From Bacteroidota bacterium (GTDB taxonomy: Bacteria; Bacteroidota; Bacteroidia; 2-12-FULL-35-15), in the NCBI GenBank assembly GCA_005772895.1, contig SXIH01000062.1, positions 62,001 through 126,000 of the forward strand: a stretch of 64,000 nucleotides of DNA, read 5' to 3'. Within the stretch, counting starts at the first letter, position 1. Each line of letters begins with the position of its first letter. Below, one piece after another: positions 17,501 through 25,381 of the stretch. A model generated the notes under the pieces. The model ran no database searches. It saw only the letters and a program-made list of their open reading frames with translations, and was not told the origin of the DNA. Both the position numbers and the translations under genes were made by a program.

Positions 17501-19907
17501 TGCTACACTTGCAGGAAATACTGCTACTGCAGGAACAGGAACATGGACGCTGGTTAGCGGAACAGGAACAATTACTACACCTTCTTCACCTACTTCTGGT
17601 ATCACAGGCTTAGGAGTTGGAGCAAACGTTTTTCAATGGACAATTTCAAATGCTCCTTGTGCTTCATCAACATCAACTGTAACAATTACCGGAGTAAGCT
17701 CTCCTACAACAGCTGCTGCTGGTCCTAATCAAACATTGTGCAGCACCTCAGCAACATTTGCAGGAAACACACCAACATCCGGAACAGGAACGTGGACGCT
17801 GGTTAGCGGGGCAGGAACAATCACTACTCCAGGATCACCAACATCAACTGTAACAGGATTAGGTTTGGGATCAAACGTATTTCAGTGGACCATTTCAAAT
17901 CCTCCTTGTGCATCTTCATCATCAACTGTAACTATTACAAACACTGGCGGGCCTACAACTTCTGCAGCAGGAGCTAATCAAAGTGTTTGTGCAACAACTG
18001 CTACACTTGCAGGAAACACCCCTACTACAGGAACAGGCTTGTGGACATTGGTTAGCGGATCGGGAACAATCACTTCACCAACATCTCCAACTTCAGGAGT
18101 TACGGGATTAGGTGTTGGACCAAATATTTTTGAGTGGACAATTTCAAATCCTCCTTGTGCAGCATCCTCTTCACAAGTTACAATTACAGGTGTTGCTGCA
18201 CCAACAACATCAGCAGCGGGGCCAAATCAAACGATTTGCAGCACCGGAACTACTTTAGCAGGAAACACTCCAACATCCGGAACAGGAACATGGACGCTGG
18301 TTAGCGGAGCAGGAACAATTACTACTCCTTCTTCTCCAACAACAACTGTTACAGGTTTAGGAGTTGGTGCCAACGTATTTATGTGGACAATTGATAACGC
18401 ACCTTGCTCTTCATCTACCAGCACTGTAACAATAACAAACACTGGTGGTCCGGCAGTTTCAATAACATCACAAATTGATGCACTTTGTTTTGGTGGCGCT
18501 TCAGGAACAGCATCTGCAAACGCAAGCAGCGGAACTGGTCCTTACGATTATGTTTGGACAAGCGGTGCCGGAACAATTCAAACAACATTAAATAGCTCGG
18601 TTCCTGATTCTGTAAGCGGACTTGCAGCAGGAACATACACGATAACGATAACAGATAATGGCGGTTGTACTACTTCATCTACGGTAACCATTTCAGAGCC
18701 TGCAACCGCTGTTTCTGTATCATTAGTAAGCTCTACTCCTACCGGCTGTACAACAAGCACCGGAACAGCAACAGTAAGTGGTTCTGGCGGAACTCCTGGA
18801 CCAGGCTATACTTATAGCTGGGCGCCAAGTGGTGGAACTGCAGCAACAGCAACCGGATTGGGAGCATCAACTTATACTGTCACTGTCACTGATGATAATG
18901 GCTGTACTTCTACATCCACTGTTGTTATTAGTACTGCAGGAGGACCAACAGCAAGTATTGCATCTCAGTCAAATATAAATTGTAATGGTGTAAGCAATGG
19001 AACAGCTACTGCTACCGGAACAGGTGGAACAGGAACGCTTACATACTCTTGGAGTGGTGGTGCAGGAACTTCAGCTACTGCTACCGGATTAGCTGCAGGA
19101 ACTTATACTGTTACTGTAACTGATAGCGCTGGTTGTTCAAGCACATCAACAGCAACCATTACTGAACCAACTGCAGTAGCAGGAACGGTAAATACTACAA
19201 CTGCAACTTGTGGATTGTCTGACGGAACAGCAACTGCAACTGCTTCCGGTGGAACAGGAAGTGCTTATACTTATTCTTGGTTACCTGGCGGAGCAACTAC
19301 TTCAACAATTACCGGCATTGCTGCAGGAACATATACTGTTACAATTACCGACTCGCTTGGATGTACACAAACTGCAACAGGAACTGTTGGAACTGCAGGC
19401 AGTCCACCGGTTGATGCAGGAGCAACAACAAGTATTCCTGCAGGAGGAAGCACAACTTTAGTTGGAACAGCGGGTGCGGGTGCAACATATAGCTGGACGC
19501 CTCCGGGAAGTTTGAGTTGTGATACTTGTGCATCTACAACAGCTTCTCCATCTTCTACAACTACCTATACTTTAACTATTACCATTAACGGTTGTACTTC
19601 AACCGATACTGTTACTGTTTTTGTTGAAGAAGAGTGCGGTGAATTGTTTGTGCCGAATGTTTTTTCACCAAATGGTGATGGAGCAAATGATTCCTTAAAA
19701 ATTTACGGTGGATGTATTAAAGAATTAGAGTTTGTAATTTATGATCGTTGGGGAGAAATAGTATTTCAAACAACTGACCCTACTATTGCATGGGCAGGAA
19801 CACTTAATGGGAAACTATTAGACGCTGCCGTTTTTGTTTATTATCTAAATGCAACTGTGAAAGGTGAGGCAGTTAGAAAACACGGAAATATTACTCTTGT
19901 AAAATAA
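14535..19907 (+). CDS. Giant SprB-like surface adhesin with ten 83-residue repeats (T9SS type B)
   Basis: I use the ATG at 14535 (MKTTIFKSLLLLFTGIASLTISAQ is a proper signal peptide; upstream starts at 14496 and 14529 add non-signal residues and lie close to the promoter), giving 1790 residues. Residues 25-470 form a propeller-like region with units such as IKTDANGTVVWAKTY and TDGGFLVGGG. Ten 83-residue Ig/PKD-like units span 476-1305. SprB-type repeats (LAAGTYTVTVTDSAGCSS) follow to about 1690. The last 92 residues form the gliding-type C-terminal domain, very close to that of the first adhesin. The two genes are paralogues with different N-terminal heads. The next gene encodes a PorP/SprF protein, the usual partner for export of such type B substrates. 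Confidence 0.85.
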   Translation: MKTTIFKSLLLLFTGIASLTISAQPTTFRLSYDIGAFDISGGMVENPAGEFVFAGLNNSFGPYYGDVIKTDANGTVVWAKTYTGGFATNFSDIKNVSTGGYIVTGSSTSGGGGAILVRLDAAGAIIWAKRYQLPNIGVGNASNEFGSSVIETSDGGFLVGGGVDYFWDGVSASTVDTTSAMAFKVNSAGTLIWNRTWTITNPTKVDEHYINDVAESADGYFFVGESADETQAYDSDGDLPRNALIIKTDKATGALTYIRRWGAGGTSSQGINSAKTLSTGNILIGGYDDVHGFLVSISGVGAVTPTVIFNRRFNGSLFGNIYLIQDIMENSDGNYSLIGTQLAFLSVSLNTMILKVNSSTSALMFGRSYAPIGLSAILPEGGLCADQGYHIVMTDQQMGGFNANMIRTDATGQLGPGAAGCASTNLTPALGTESITFSTPATAVYTSLTESAWVPVVNNIVPTLVTHCLNIPCAPPTTSNAGPDQSVCGTTATLAGNTPTTGTGTWTLVSGSGTITTPSSPTSGITGLGVGANVFQWTIANAPCPASTDQVTITGVANPTASNAGSNQTVCGTTATMAGNTPTSGTGTWTLVSGTGTITTPSSPTSGITGLGAGANVFQWTISNAPCASSSSTVTLTGVTPPTTSNAGPNQSVCGTTATLAGNTPTTGTGTWTLVSGTGTITTPSSATSGLTGLGVGANVFQWSIANAPCPPSTSTVTITGVATPTASSAGPNQTVCGTTATLAGNTPTSGTGTWTLVSGAGTITTPSSPTSGITGLGAGANVFQWTISNAPCTASSSTVTITGVTTPTTSNAGPNQTVCGTTATLAGNTPTAGTGTWTLVSGTGTITTPSSPTSGITGLGVGANVFQWSITNAPCAASTSTVTITGVTAPTTANAGPNQTVCGTTATLAGNTATSGTGTWTLVSGAGTITTPSSPTSGITGLGAGANVFQWTISNAPCTASSSTVTITGVATPTTSNAGPNQTVCGTTATLAGNTATAGTGTWTLVSGTGTITTPSSPTSGITGLGVGANVFQWTISNAPCASSTSTVTITGVSSPTTAAAGPNQTLCSTSATFAGNTPTSGTGTWTLVSGAGTITTPGSPTSTVTGLGLGSNVFQWTISNPPCASSSSTVTITNTGGPTTSAAGANQSVCATTATLAGNTPTTGTGLWTLVSGSGTITSPTSPTSGVTGLGVGPNIFEWTISNPPCAASSSQVTITGVAAPTTSAAGPNQTICSTGTTLAGNTPTSGTGTWTLVSGAGTITTPSSPTTTVTGLGVGANVFMWTIDNAPCSSSTSTVTITNTGGPAVSITSQIDALCFGGASGTASANASSGTGPYDYVWTSGAGTIQTTLNSSVPDSVSGLAAGTYTITITDNGGCTTSSTVTISEPATAVSVSLVSSTPTGCTTSTGTATVSGSGGTPGPGYTYSWAPSGGTAATATGLGASTYTVTVTDDNGCTSTSTVVISTAGGPTASIASQSNINCNGVSNGTATATGTGGTGTLTYSWSGGAGTSATATGLAAGTYTVTVTDSAGCSSTSTATITEPTAVAGTVNTTTATCGLSDGTATATASGGTGSAYTYSWLPGGATTSTITGIAAGTYTVTITDSLGCTQTATGTVGTAGSPPVDAGATTSIPAGGSTTLVGTAGAGATYSWTPPGSLSCDTCASTTASPSSTTTYTLTITINGCTSTDTVTVFVEEECGELFVPNVFSPNGDGANDSLKIYGGCIKELEFVIYDRWGEIVFQTTDPTIAWAGTLNGKLLDAAVFVYYLNATVKGEAVRKHGNITLVK
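15960..18449 (+). repeat. Ten tandem 249-bp coding repeats with two-unit periodicity
   Basis: Ten in-frame 249-bp units run without spacers. Units 1-7 alternate between two types: odd units read GLGVGANVFQW and have an ST pair near the end; even units read GLGAGANVFQW and have an SSS run. This points to amplification of a 498-bp two-unit block. Units 8-10 are less alike and resemble the units of the first adhesin (NPPC, NTGG). Confidence 0.85.
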
Positions 19908-19964
19908 AATTAAAACAAACACTAAATAGTATTACGCAAATTAAGAACACTAAAATAAACTAAC

Positions 19965-21035
19965 ATGAATTCAACAAAAACAATTAGTCTGTCTGTCTAC
20001 CAAAAAACATTATTGTGTGTTTTGTTTGGAGCATTGATAAGTGTTGCATCCGTAGCACAGGACATTCACTTTTCGCAATTTGATGAAACACAATTGCAGC
20101 TTGAGCCTGCTGACGCGGGTGTTCAGCACGATGTGCGAATTGTTACTAACTACAAAAATCAGTGGCAAACGGTTGGTTCGCCTTACAAAACATTTGCACT
20201 TTCCGGTGATGCCCGTTTGTTAAGAGCAAAAAAACACCACCTTGGCCTTGGTATTGATTTCTTTTCTGATAATGCAGGAGACGCAAATTTAAAGTCTACT
20301 CAAGTAAACTTATCTCTTTCGGGTATTATTAATGTTAGTGAATTCAGCAAAATTTCTGCCGGATTAATGACAGGTTATTCTCAACGCAGTATCACGGTAG
20401 ATAATTTACAGTGGGGAAGTCAATACGATGGCATGAATTACAATGCTGCGCTTCCAACAGGAGAAACAGCAACTGCTACTGCATTTAATTTTGTGGATTT
20501 AGGTGCCGGTATTCAATACAGTTATGGAAACAGTGAAATGTATATTTCTGCAAACGATGCAAGAAGAATCAATATTGGTGTTTCAATTTTTCATCCTCAC
20601 AATCCTACTTATACTTTTTATGGCGACAGTAAAGAAATATTACATACAAAATATGTATTTCATGGAAATGCTGCAATAGGAGTTAAAAACACAAACTTGG
20701 TATTAAAACCTTCTTATATTGTTTTTATGCAAGGAGCTACAAGAGAGATTACTCCGGGATTAACTTTCCAATATATATTACAAGAAGGATCAAAATACAC
20801 AAAGAATAAAAAACCGGCAGCGTTCTCTATAGGAGGATATTACCGTATGCAGGATGCATTTATAGCTGTTGCAAAATTTGAATATTCAAATTATGCAATT
20901 GGATTTAGTTATGATGTTAACTTGTCTAAATTAAAAACAGTAAGTAAGGCTCGCGGGGGATTTGAAATTTCATTGCGCTTTATTTCTCCAAGCGCATTTG
21001 GCAAACGCATAAGCGGAAAATCAAAGTTTATTTAG
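19965..21035 (+). CDS. PorP/SprF-family type IX secretion outer-membrane protein
   Basis: The 356-residue product has a signal peptide ending SVASVAQ, followed by the family start DIHFSQFDETQLQLEPADAG. A beta-barrel pattern follows (for example HHLGLGIDFFSDNAGD, FVDLGAGIQYSYG, INIGVSIFHPHNPTYTF). SprF of Flavobacterium johnsoniae is needed for export of the SprB adhesin, and genes of this family commonly sit just after genes for type B substrates, as here (57 bases after the second adhesin). It probably serves one or both adhesins. A strong terminator ends the unit. Confidence 0.88.
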   Translation: MNSTKTISLSVYQKTLLCVLFGALISVASVAQDIHFSQFDETQLQLEPADAGVQHDVRIVTNYKNQWQTVGSPYKTFALSGDARLLRAKKHHLGLGIDFFSDNAGDANLKSTQVNLSLSGIINVSEFSKISAGLMTGYSQRSITVDNLQWGSQYDGMNYNAALPTGETATATAFNFVDLGAGIQYSYGNSEMYISANDARRINIGVSIFHPHNPTYTFYGDSKEILHTKYVFHGNAAIGVKNTNLVLKPSYIVFMQGATREITPGLTFQYILQEGSKYTKNKKPAAFSIGGYYRMQDAFIAVAKFEYSNYAIGFSYDVNLSKLKTVSKARGGFEISLRFISPSAFGKRISGKSKFI

Positions 21036-21060
21036 TTTATATAATTCACAGATTCAGTGT

Positions 21061-21092
21061 AAAAGGTGTTGCCAAAAGCGACACCTTTTTTT
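21061..21092 (+). terminator. Terminator after the PorP/SprF gene
   Basis: AAAAGGTGTTGC (21061-21072) pairs with GCGACACCTTTT (21078-21089) with one G-T pair, followed by T residues. It closes the adhesin/PorP unit. Confidence 0.8.
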
Positions 21093-21103
21093 GTTGAACA
21101 ATT

Positions 21104-22087
21104 TCAAAAACAAACATTTATTCCAATTCTTCCCCAACTATGGCATATTCCGTTTTTAAATTCGGGAGAAATATATGCTCTAGAATATTCGAATCCTAAT
21201 CGCTTGTAGGCAATTGCTAATCCAAAATAAGCGCTCTCAACATGTCTTGCAATGTCATCCGCAGGAATTATATAAACACTATTTCTATTTATGACTCCTC
21301 CTTGCATTGTTGCGTTGTATGCAACTGCTTTTATTTTTCCTCTAGCAAAAATGTAACATTGAAATTTTCTTACGTCTTTTTGTCGGGTGGTTCCCAAATT
21401 ATTAAAGTACGGTTGCATCCAACCTAAGCGCATCATTGAGCCAAGTGCAAAATCATCATAAAGTGTTCCTGCTCTTGCTTCTGCAAATCCTGTTATTTCA
21501 AAATGTTTTGTATTCAATAATCCCTTTTCTAAAAACAGGTCATAATTTAAAACATAATCGTTTTCAATTTGGTTTTCCCATCCTAACGGTTGAATATTTC
21601 CAAGCGCATAATGAATTCCCTTTTGCTCCTGAGCGCCTCTTAGATTAGGCCCCATAAATCCAAGAGTAATTCGCGTGGTAAGCCTCAATGTCCTTTCCGG
21701 ATCTAGTGAAATTAATTGATGGGTTACGTAAGCAACCGCTGCAAAAGGCCGTTCCCCATAATAAATTCCTTCGTGACGGATGCTCTTTGGAGTAAACCCT
21801 TGTCGCTCCAAACTCATCCCATAATAGTTCAATATTGGTTTGCCAACTCTGTTGCATCGTGGACGCAGAGGAATAAGTGCTTTTGCTAATAATGTTTTTT
21901 TAAATACAGGTAAAAAGAATTCTAAATAAACACCTTGAGTATAATAACGGTCAGTAGAAGCAAAAAAATCGTTTTCGTAATTGTGTCTATAGTAACGATC
22001 TGTTTTTTTTATCGTATCTGTTTGAGACACTAGCTCAAAAGAAACCAAGGAGAAGAATATTAAGGGTATGAAAACTTTGCTTTTCAT
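21104..22087 (-). CDS. LpxR-like lipid A deacylase family protein (DUF2219)
   Basis: The 327-residue product has a signal peptide (SLVSFELVSQ) and the features of outer-membrane LpxR barrels: NYENDFFASTDRYYTQG near the start, RPFAAVAYV in the middle, and LGFMGPNLRGAQEQKGIH. LpxR removes the 3'-linked acyl chains of lipid A at the outer membrane surface in a calcium-dependent way. The Asn-Asp pair of ENDFF corresponds to active-site residues of the family. Whether this Bacteroidota homologue acts on lipid A is not known. It is a single gene with its own -7 box. Confidence 0.75.
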   Translation of the reverse strand: MKSKVFIPLIFFSLVSFELVSQTDTIKKTDRYYRHNYENDFFASTDRYYTQGVYLEFFLPVFKKTLLAKALIPLRPRCNRVGKPILNYYGMSLERQGFTPKSIRHEGIYYGERPFAAVAYVTHQLISLDPERTLRLTTRITLGFMGPNLRGAQEQKGIHYALGNIQPLGWENQIENDYVLNYDLFLEKGLLNTKHFEITGFAEARAGTLYDDFALGSMMRLGWMQPYFNNLGTTRQKDVRKFQCYIFARGKIKAVAYNATMQGGVINRNSVYIIPADDIARHVESAYFGLAIAYKRLGFEYSRAYISPEFKNGICHSWGRIGINVCF

Positions 22088-22106
22088 TTGTTGTATCTAC
22101 GTTATA

Positions 22107-22114
22107 CAAAGCTA
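22107..22114 (-). promoter_or_regulatory. -7 box of the LpxR-like gene
   Basis: CAAAGCTA on the plus strand reads TAGCTTTG on the minus strand, a TAnnTTTG match 19 bases before the ATG at 22087. Confidence 0.45.
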
Positions 22115-22176
22115 AACAGTTTTTAATGAGATTAAAATTTAGTTAAATCAAATAGGTGAAATTCCTTAGAATGGTG

Positions 22177-22184
22177 TATTTTTG
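22177..22184 (+). promoter_or_regulatory. -7 box of the serine hydrolase gene
   Basis: TATTTTTG matches TAnnTTTG. The ATG at 22210 follows 25 bases after it. Confidence 0.45.
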
Positions 22185-22209
22185 AAAATCAATATTAAAT
22201 CTAGCTGCA

Positions 22210-23379
22210 ATGAAAGTGCTTAAAAAAATCGGAAAGTGGTTGTTAATCATTTTGATTATTCTAAACTTGTCAATAGTTTTTTCTGGCAGAACATATATTT
22301 TCAAAGCTATTGGAAACACTTATTTTAAAGGTCGTTCCGGTCCGAGCATTGATGAATACCAAATTTTTGAAAACAGAGAGGTGGCAAATGGAACCCATGT
22401 TGCCTGGTATCATTCGAAACAATACAATTCAAAAAAAATTCCTGCGGAAGCACAAAAAGAATTTGATGCAATGCAATCTGTTGCTTATGTAATTATCAAA
22501 AACGATTCGATGATACATGAGCAATATTGGGATGGTTATGGCGAAGACTCGTATACAAACTCTTTCTCCATGGCAAAAACATTTGTTTCCATTTTGGTTG
22601 GAATTGCTTTAGATGAAGGAAAAATAAAAAGCATCGACCAGCCTGTGGGTGATTTTTTACCTGAATACAGAACAGGTGAAAACTCAAAACTTACTGTGAA
22701 ACATTTGCTTACAATGTCATCAGGAGTTGATTTTGACGAAAGCTATAAAAATCCATTGGCTTATCCTGCAGCTGCTTATTACGGGAAAGACCTGAAAGCA
22801 TTGACAGCCAAATATTCCGTGACCGAAGAACCTGGAAAAACATTCAAATACCTTAGTGGAAATACAATTCTGCTGGGATTCATTTTAGAAAAAGCCACCG
22901 GAAAAACAATAAGTCAGTATGCTTCAGAAAAATTATGGACTCCACTTGGTCCTAAAAATAAAGCTTTTTGGAGCCTTGATCATGAAGGTGGAGAAGAAAA
23001 ATCATACTGTTGCTTCAACTCTAATGCTCCAGACTTTGCTAGAATTGGTGAAATGTTTTTAGATAGCGGCAAATGGAATGGCATACAAATAGTTTCACAA
23101 GAATATGCTGTTAACTCAACAAAGCTTGCTGACTTGGTTGATATAAGTGGAAGCAAGCAACAAAAATATGGTTATGCCTGGTGGATAATTCCAAATTACA
23201 AAGGGCATTATATTTATTATGCACGTGGAATTTTAGGTCAGTATATCCTTTGCATTCCTGATAAAAAAATGGTGGTGGTGAGATTAGGGAAAAAGCGTGA
23301 AAAACAATTACCAACAGAAGATCATCCGAAAGATGTATACTCATATATTGATGCTGCACTTGAGATGTATGGGGATTAG
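22210..23379 (+). CDS. Membrane-anchored serine hydrolase, class C beta-lactamase-like
   Basis: The 389-residue product starts with a hydrophobic anchor (WLLIILIILNLSIVF) and then a beta-lactamase/penicillin-binding-like fold. The SxxK motif is SFSMAKTF (Ser120, Lys123). The second motif is probably KYLSGN (Tyr214). A conserved HLLTMSSGVDFDE and a C-terminal ARGILGQYILCIP complete the pattern. Members include esterases, D-amino peptidases and beta-lactamase-like enzymes, so the substrate cannot be told. Active site probably in the periplasm. It is monocistronic and followed by an intergenic repeat. Confidence 0.8.
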   Translation: MKVLKKIGKWLLIILIILNLSIVFSGRTYIFKAIGNTYFKGRSGPSIDEYQIFENREVANGTHVAWYHSKQYNSKKIPAEAQKEFDAMQSVAYVIIKNDSMIHEQYWDGYGEDSYTNSFSMAKTFVSILVGIALDEGKIKSIDQPVGDFLPEYRTGENSKLTVKHLLTMSSGVDFDESYKNPLAYPAAAYYGKDLKALTAKYSVTEEPGKTFKYLSGNTILLGFILEKATGKTISQYASEKLWTPLGPKNKAFWSLDHEGGEEKSYCCFNSNAPDFARIGEMFLDSGKWNGIQIVSQEYAVNSTKLADLVDISGSKQQKYGYAWWIIPNYKGHYIYYARGILGQYILCIPDKKMVVVRLGKKREKQLPTEDHPKDVYSYIDAALEMYGD

Positions 23380-23441
23380 TTGGGAGTTGGGAGAGCGGAG
23401 TTAATAGACGTTTTCGAAGTTTGTTTATCATTGCGACAACA

Positions 23442-23470
23442 CACCCCTAGCCCCTCTCGAGAGGGGAATT
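23442..23470 (-). repeat. GGGGCTAGGGG-type palindromic repeat, copy 3 (inverted)
   Basis: On the minus strand it reads AATTCCCC, TCTCGAGA, GGGGCTAGGGG. This has the same order of parts as the copies at 4654 and 5072 but with a perfect TCTCGAGA centre. It lies between the serine hydrolase gene and the next gene. Confidence 0.65.
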
Positions 23471-23509
23471 AGCTTGGTTGCAGAATTATTATTAACGCTA
23501 AAAAACATT

Positions 23510-23537
23510 TTCGTAATTCGATAAAATTCGTAATTCG
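23510..23537 (+). repeat. Two TTCGTAATTCG direct repeats
   Basis: TTCGTAATTCG occurs at 23510-23520 and 23527-23537, and the last copy runs into TAGTTTTG (23538-23545), which matches the -7 consensus. That box lies directly before the ATG at 23547, too close for a normal leader, so it may be chance. Confidence 0.45.
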
Positions 23538-23546
23538 TAGTTTTGT

Positions 23547-23951
23547 ATGAAGAAAGACATTGAGCCACCAGCAGTCGAAAATATTGCGGTTGCGGTTGTT
23601 AAAGAAACAAATGATTTGAATGAATTGGAGTGGAATGTTTACCTCCTGAATTTAAAAAAAGAAAAGATTGAAGGTGTTTTGGTTTCTTCTCATGGTTATG
23701 GAACCATCAATGAAGAACCTGTTAAAACTTCTACTCTCCGCCACTTTTTGGACGAAGTTGGTCCGAAATCGTTTGTTAAGTTTGAACCCATCATGGAATC
23801 GTTGTTCGGACTAAACAATGAGTATTGGGTGAGTTTTTACATCAACAAAGTGATGTACGATAAGAAATATATTTTTTTACCTGAAACAATTAAAGAAGAA
23901 AATTTTATACTTATCCCATACATCAATAAAAAAGGTGTAATGATCAAATAA
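23547..23951 (+). CDS. Conserved-looking hypothetical protein
   Basis: The 134-residue product has no signal peptide and is acidic at the start (MKKDIEPPAVENIAVAVV). It has alternating beta strands (EWNVYLLNLKKEKIEGVLVSS, YWVSFYINKVMYDKKYIF) and no Cys or catalytic motif that I can see. The length and text look like a short cytosolic protein family widespread in Bacteroidota. The gene is six bases from the exonuclease gene, so the two are probably one transcript and may work together. Confidence 0.5.
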   Translation: MKKDIEPPAVENIAVAVVKETNDLNELEWNVYLLNLKKEKIEGVLVSSHGYGTINEEPVKTSTLRHFLDEVGPKSFVKFEPIMESLFGLNNEYWVSFYINKVMYDKKYIFLPETIKEENFILIPYINKKGVMIK

Positions 23952-23957
23952 TAAATT

Positions 23958-24656
23958 ATGTTAGAAAATATCAAAATTACAAATGTTCTTTTTTTAGATG
24001 TTGAAACCGCTCCCCTCGTTTATAAATACAAAGACTTACCCGAAAAAATGAAGCCCCTTTGGGATTCGAAATTTCGTTACCAACAAACAGAAACACCCGA
24101 ATCGCTTTACAAAAAGGCCGGAATTTATGCTGAGTTCGCAAAAATAATTTGCATCTCTGTAGGCTATTTTAATGATGGAAATTTTCGCGTAAAATCATTT
24201 TCCGGACATGATGAAAAAATTATTTTAGAAGATTTCTCTGCTTTATTGAATAAACATTTTAATCGCAAAGAACATCAATTGTGTGCTCACAATGGTAAAG
24301 AATTTGACTTCCCTTTTTTGTGTCGCAGAATGTTGATCAATGGTTTGAAATTGCCTAAAACTCTAAACATAGCGGGAAAAAAACCTTGGGAAATAAATCA
24401 TTTGGACACAATGGAGTTATGGAAGTTTGGTGATTATAAAAACTACACTTCTTTAAATTTATTGGCAGGAATTTTTAACATCCCAACACCAAAAGACGAC
24501 ATGGATGGCTCTGACGTGGCAAGAGTTTATTGGGAGGAGAAAAATCTAAAGCGAATTGTAACATATTGTCAAAAAGATGTTTTAACTGTCGCACAACTTT
24601 TACTGCGTTTTATGGGACAACCTTTGATTGAGCAAAAAAATGTGGTTGTTGCATAA
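23958..24656 (+). CDS. Predicted 3'-5' exonuclease, PolB-like DEDDy type
   Basis: The 232-residue protein is a stand-alone proofreading-type exonuclease domain (DNA_pol_B_exo2 group). Exo I is FLDVETAP (Asp14, Glu16). Exo II is in AHNGKEFDFPFLCRR. Exo III is YCQKDV with Tyr four residues before Asp, making it the DEDDy subtype. These four acids bind two metal ions for phosphodiester hydrolysis. The natural substrate (DNA repair intermediate or RNA) is not known. It follows the hypothetical gene by six bases. Confidence 0.82.
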   Translation: MLENIKITNVLFLDVETAPLVYKYKDLPEKMKPLWDSKFRYQQTETPESLYKKAGIYAEFAKIICISVGYFNDGNFRVKSFSGHDEKIILEDFSALLNKHFNRKEHQLCAHNGKEFDFPFLCRRMLINGLKLPKTLNIAGKKPWEINHLDTMELWKFGDYKNYTSLNLLAGIFNIPTPKDDMDGSDVARVYWEEKNLKRIVTYCQKDVLTVAQLLLRFMGQPLIEQKNVVVA

Positions 24657-24676
24657 ACACTTCCTTACTTTCTCAC

Positions 24677-24684
24677 TATCTTTG
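24677..24684 (+). promoter_or_regulatory. -7 box of the lipoprotein gene
   Basis: TATCTTTG, a full TAnnTTTG match, lies 17 bases before the ATG at 24702. Confidence 0.5.
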
Positions 24685-24701
24685 TATCAGAAATAAACCA
24701 T

Positions 24702-25250
24702 ATGTCTTTTTCAAAAAAAATATTCCTGAAAAACATTCTTTTTCTATCGCTTTTTGCCGGGTTTATTTCTTCTTGTACAAATACCGAATCCCATTTAAGC
24801 AAATACGGCCCCGAGCTGGAAGGTGTAATGCGCAGTGATTTCGGTACTTTCAGAGGATTCAATTTGGGCGAACAAATGGATACTGTGTTGGCAAAAGAGG
24901 CTGGATTAGGTGTTGATGCTGATGAAGGTTATTTGTATTATGAATTTAAATTGAACGACTCCAACTCTTACAACATCTCTTATAGTTTTGATGACAATGG
25001 GCTAAACGAAATTCAGTCGGATGTTTATATTAAAAATCCAAGTAATACCGAAAGGGTGTTTAACGCATTTAAATCCTATTTCGATGATCACTTTGGGGAG
25101 AACGAAAACCATCAGGGCTTTATGGTCTGGACTGTAAAATCCGAAAAATATGGGGACGTCCGCATCAATTTAAGTGACGAAAGCTCCGATTTTACCATTC
25201 CCGGAAGCCCTGGAAAAATTGCCCTTTGGATTTATCCAGATAAGCAATAG
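24702..25250 (+). CDS. Predicted lipoprotein, unknown function
   Basis: The 182-residue product has a lipoprotein signal peptide with lipobox ISSC (Cys25), so it should be anchored in the envelope. The mature part is acidic, with a GFNLGEQMDTVLAKE segment and a beta-rich second half (YNISYSFDDNGLNEIQSDVYI, KSEKYGDVRINLSDES). I recognise no family. It has its own promoter and is followed by about 130 bases before the ABC ATPase gene. Confidence 0.6.
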   Translation: MSFSKKIFLKNILFLSLFAGFISSCTNTESHLSKYGPELEGVMRSDFGTFRGFNLGEQMDTVLAKEAGLGVDADEGYLYYEFKLNDSNSYNISYSFDDNGLNEIQSDVYIKNPSNTERVFNAFKSYFDDHFGENENHQGFMVWTVKSEKYGDVRINLSDESSDFTIPGSPGKIALWIYPDKQ

Positions 25251-25381
25251 TCAATAAAATATGCCCATTTATCGCGTCTAATGCCCCTCTGTCGTATTGC
25301 ACTTGCATATTTCCCTAACAAAACGTATTTTTAGCACTCTTTCTCTAAAGGAGTCCATTTGGAGAAAAAAGACCCTTGCTT

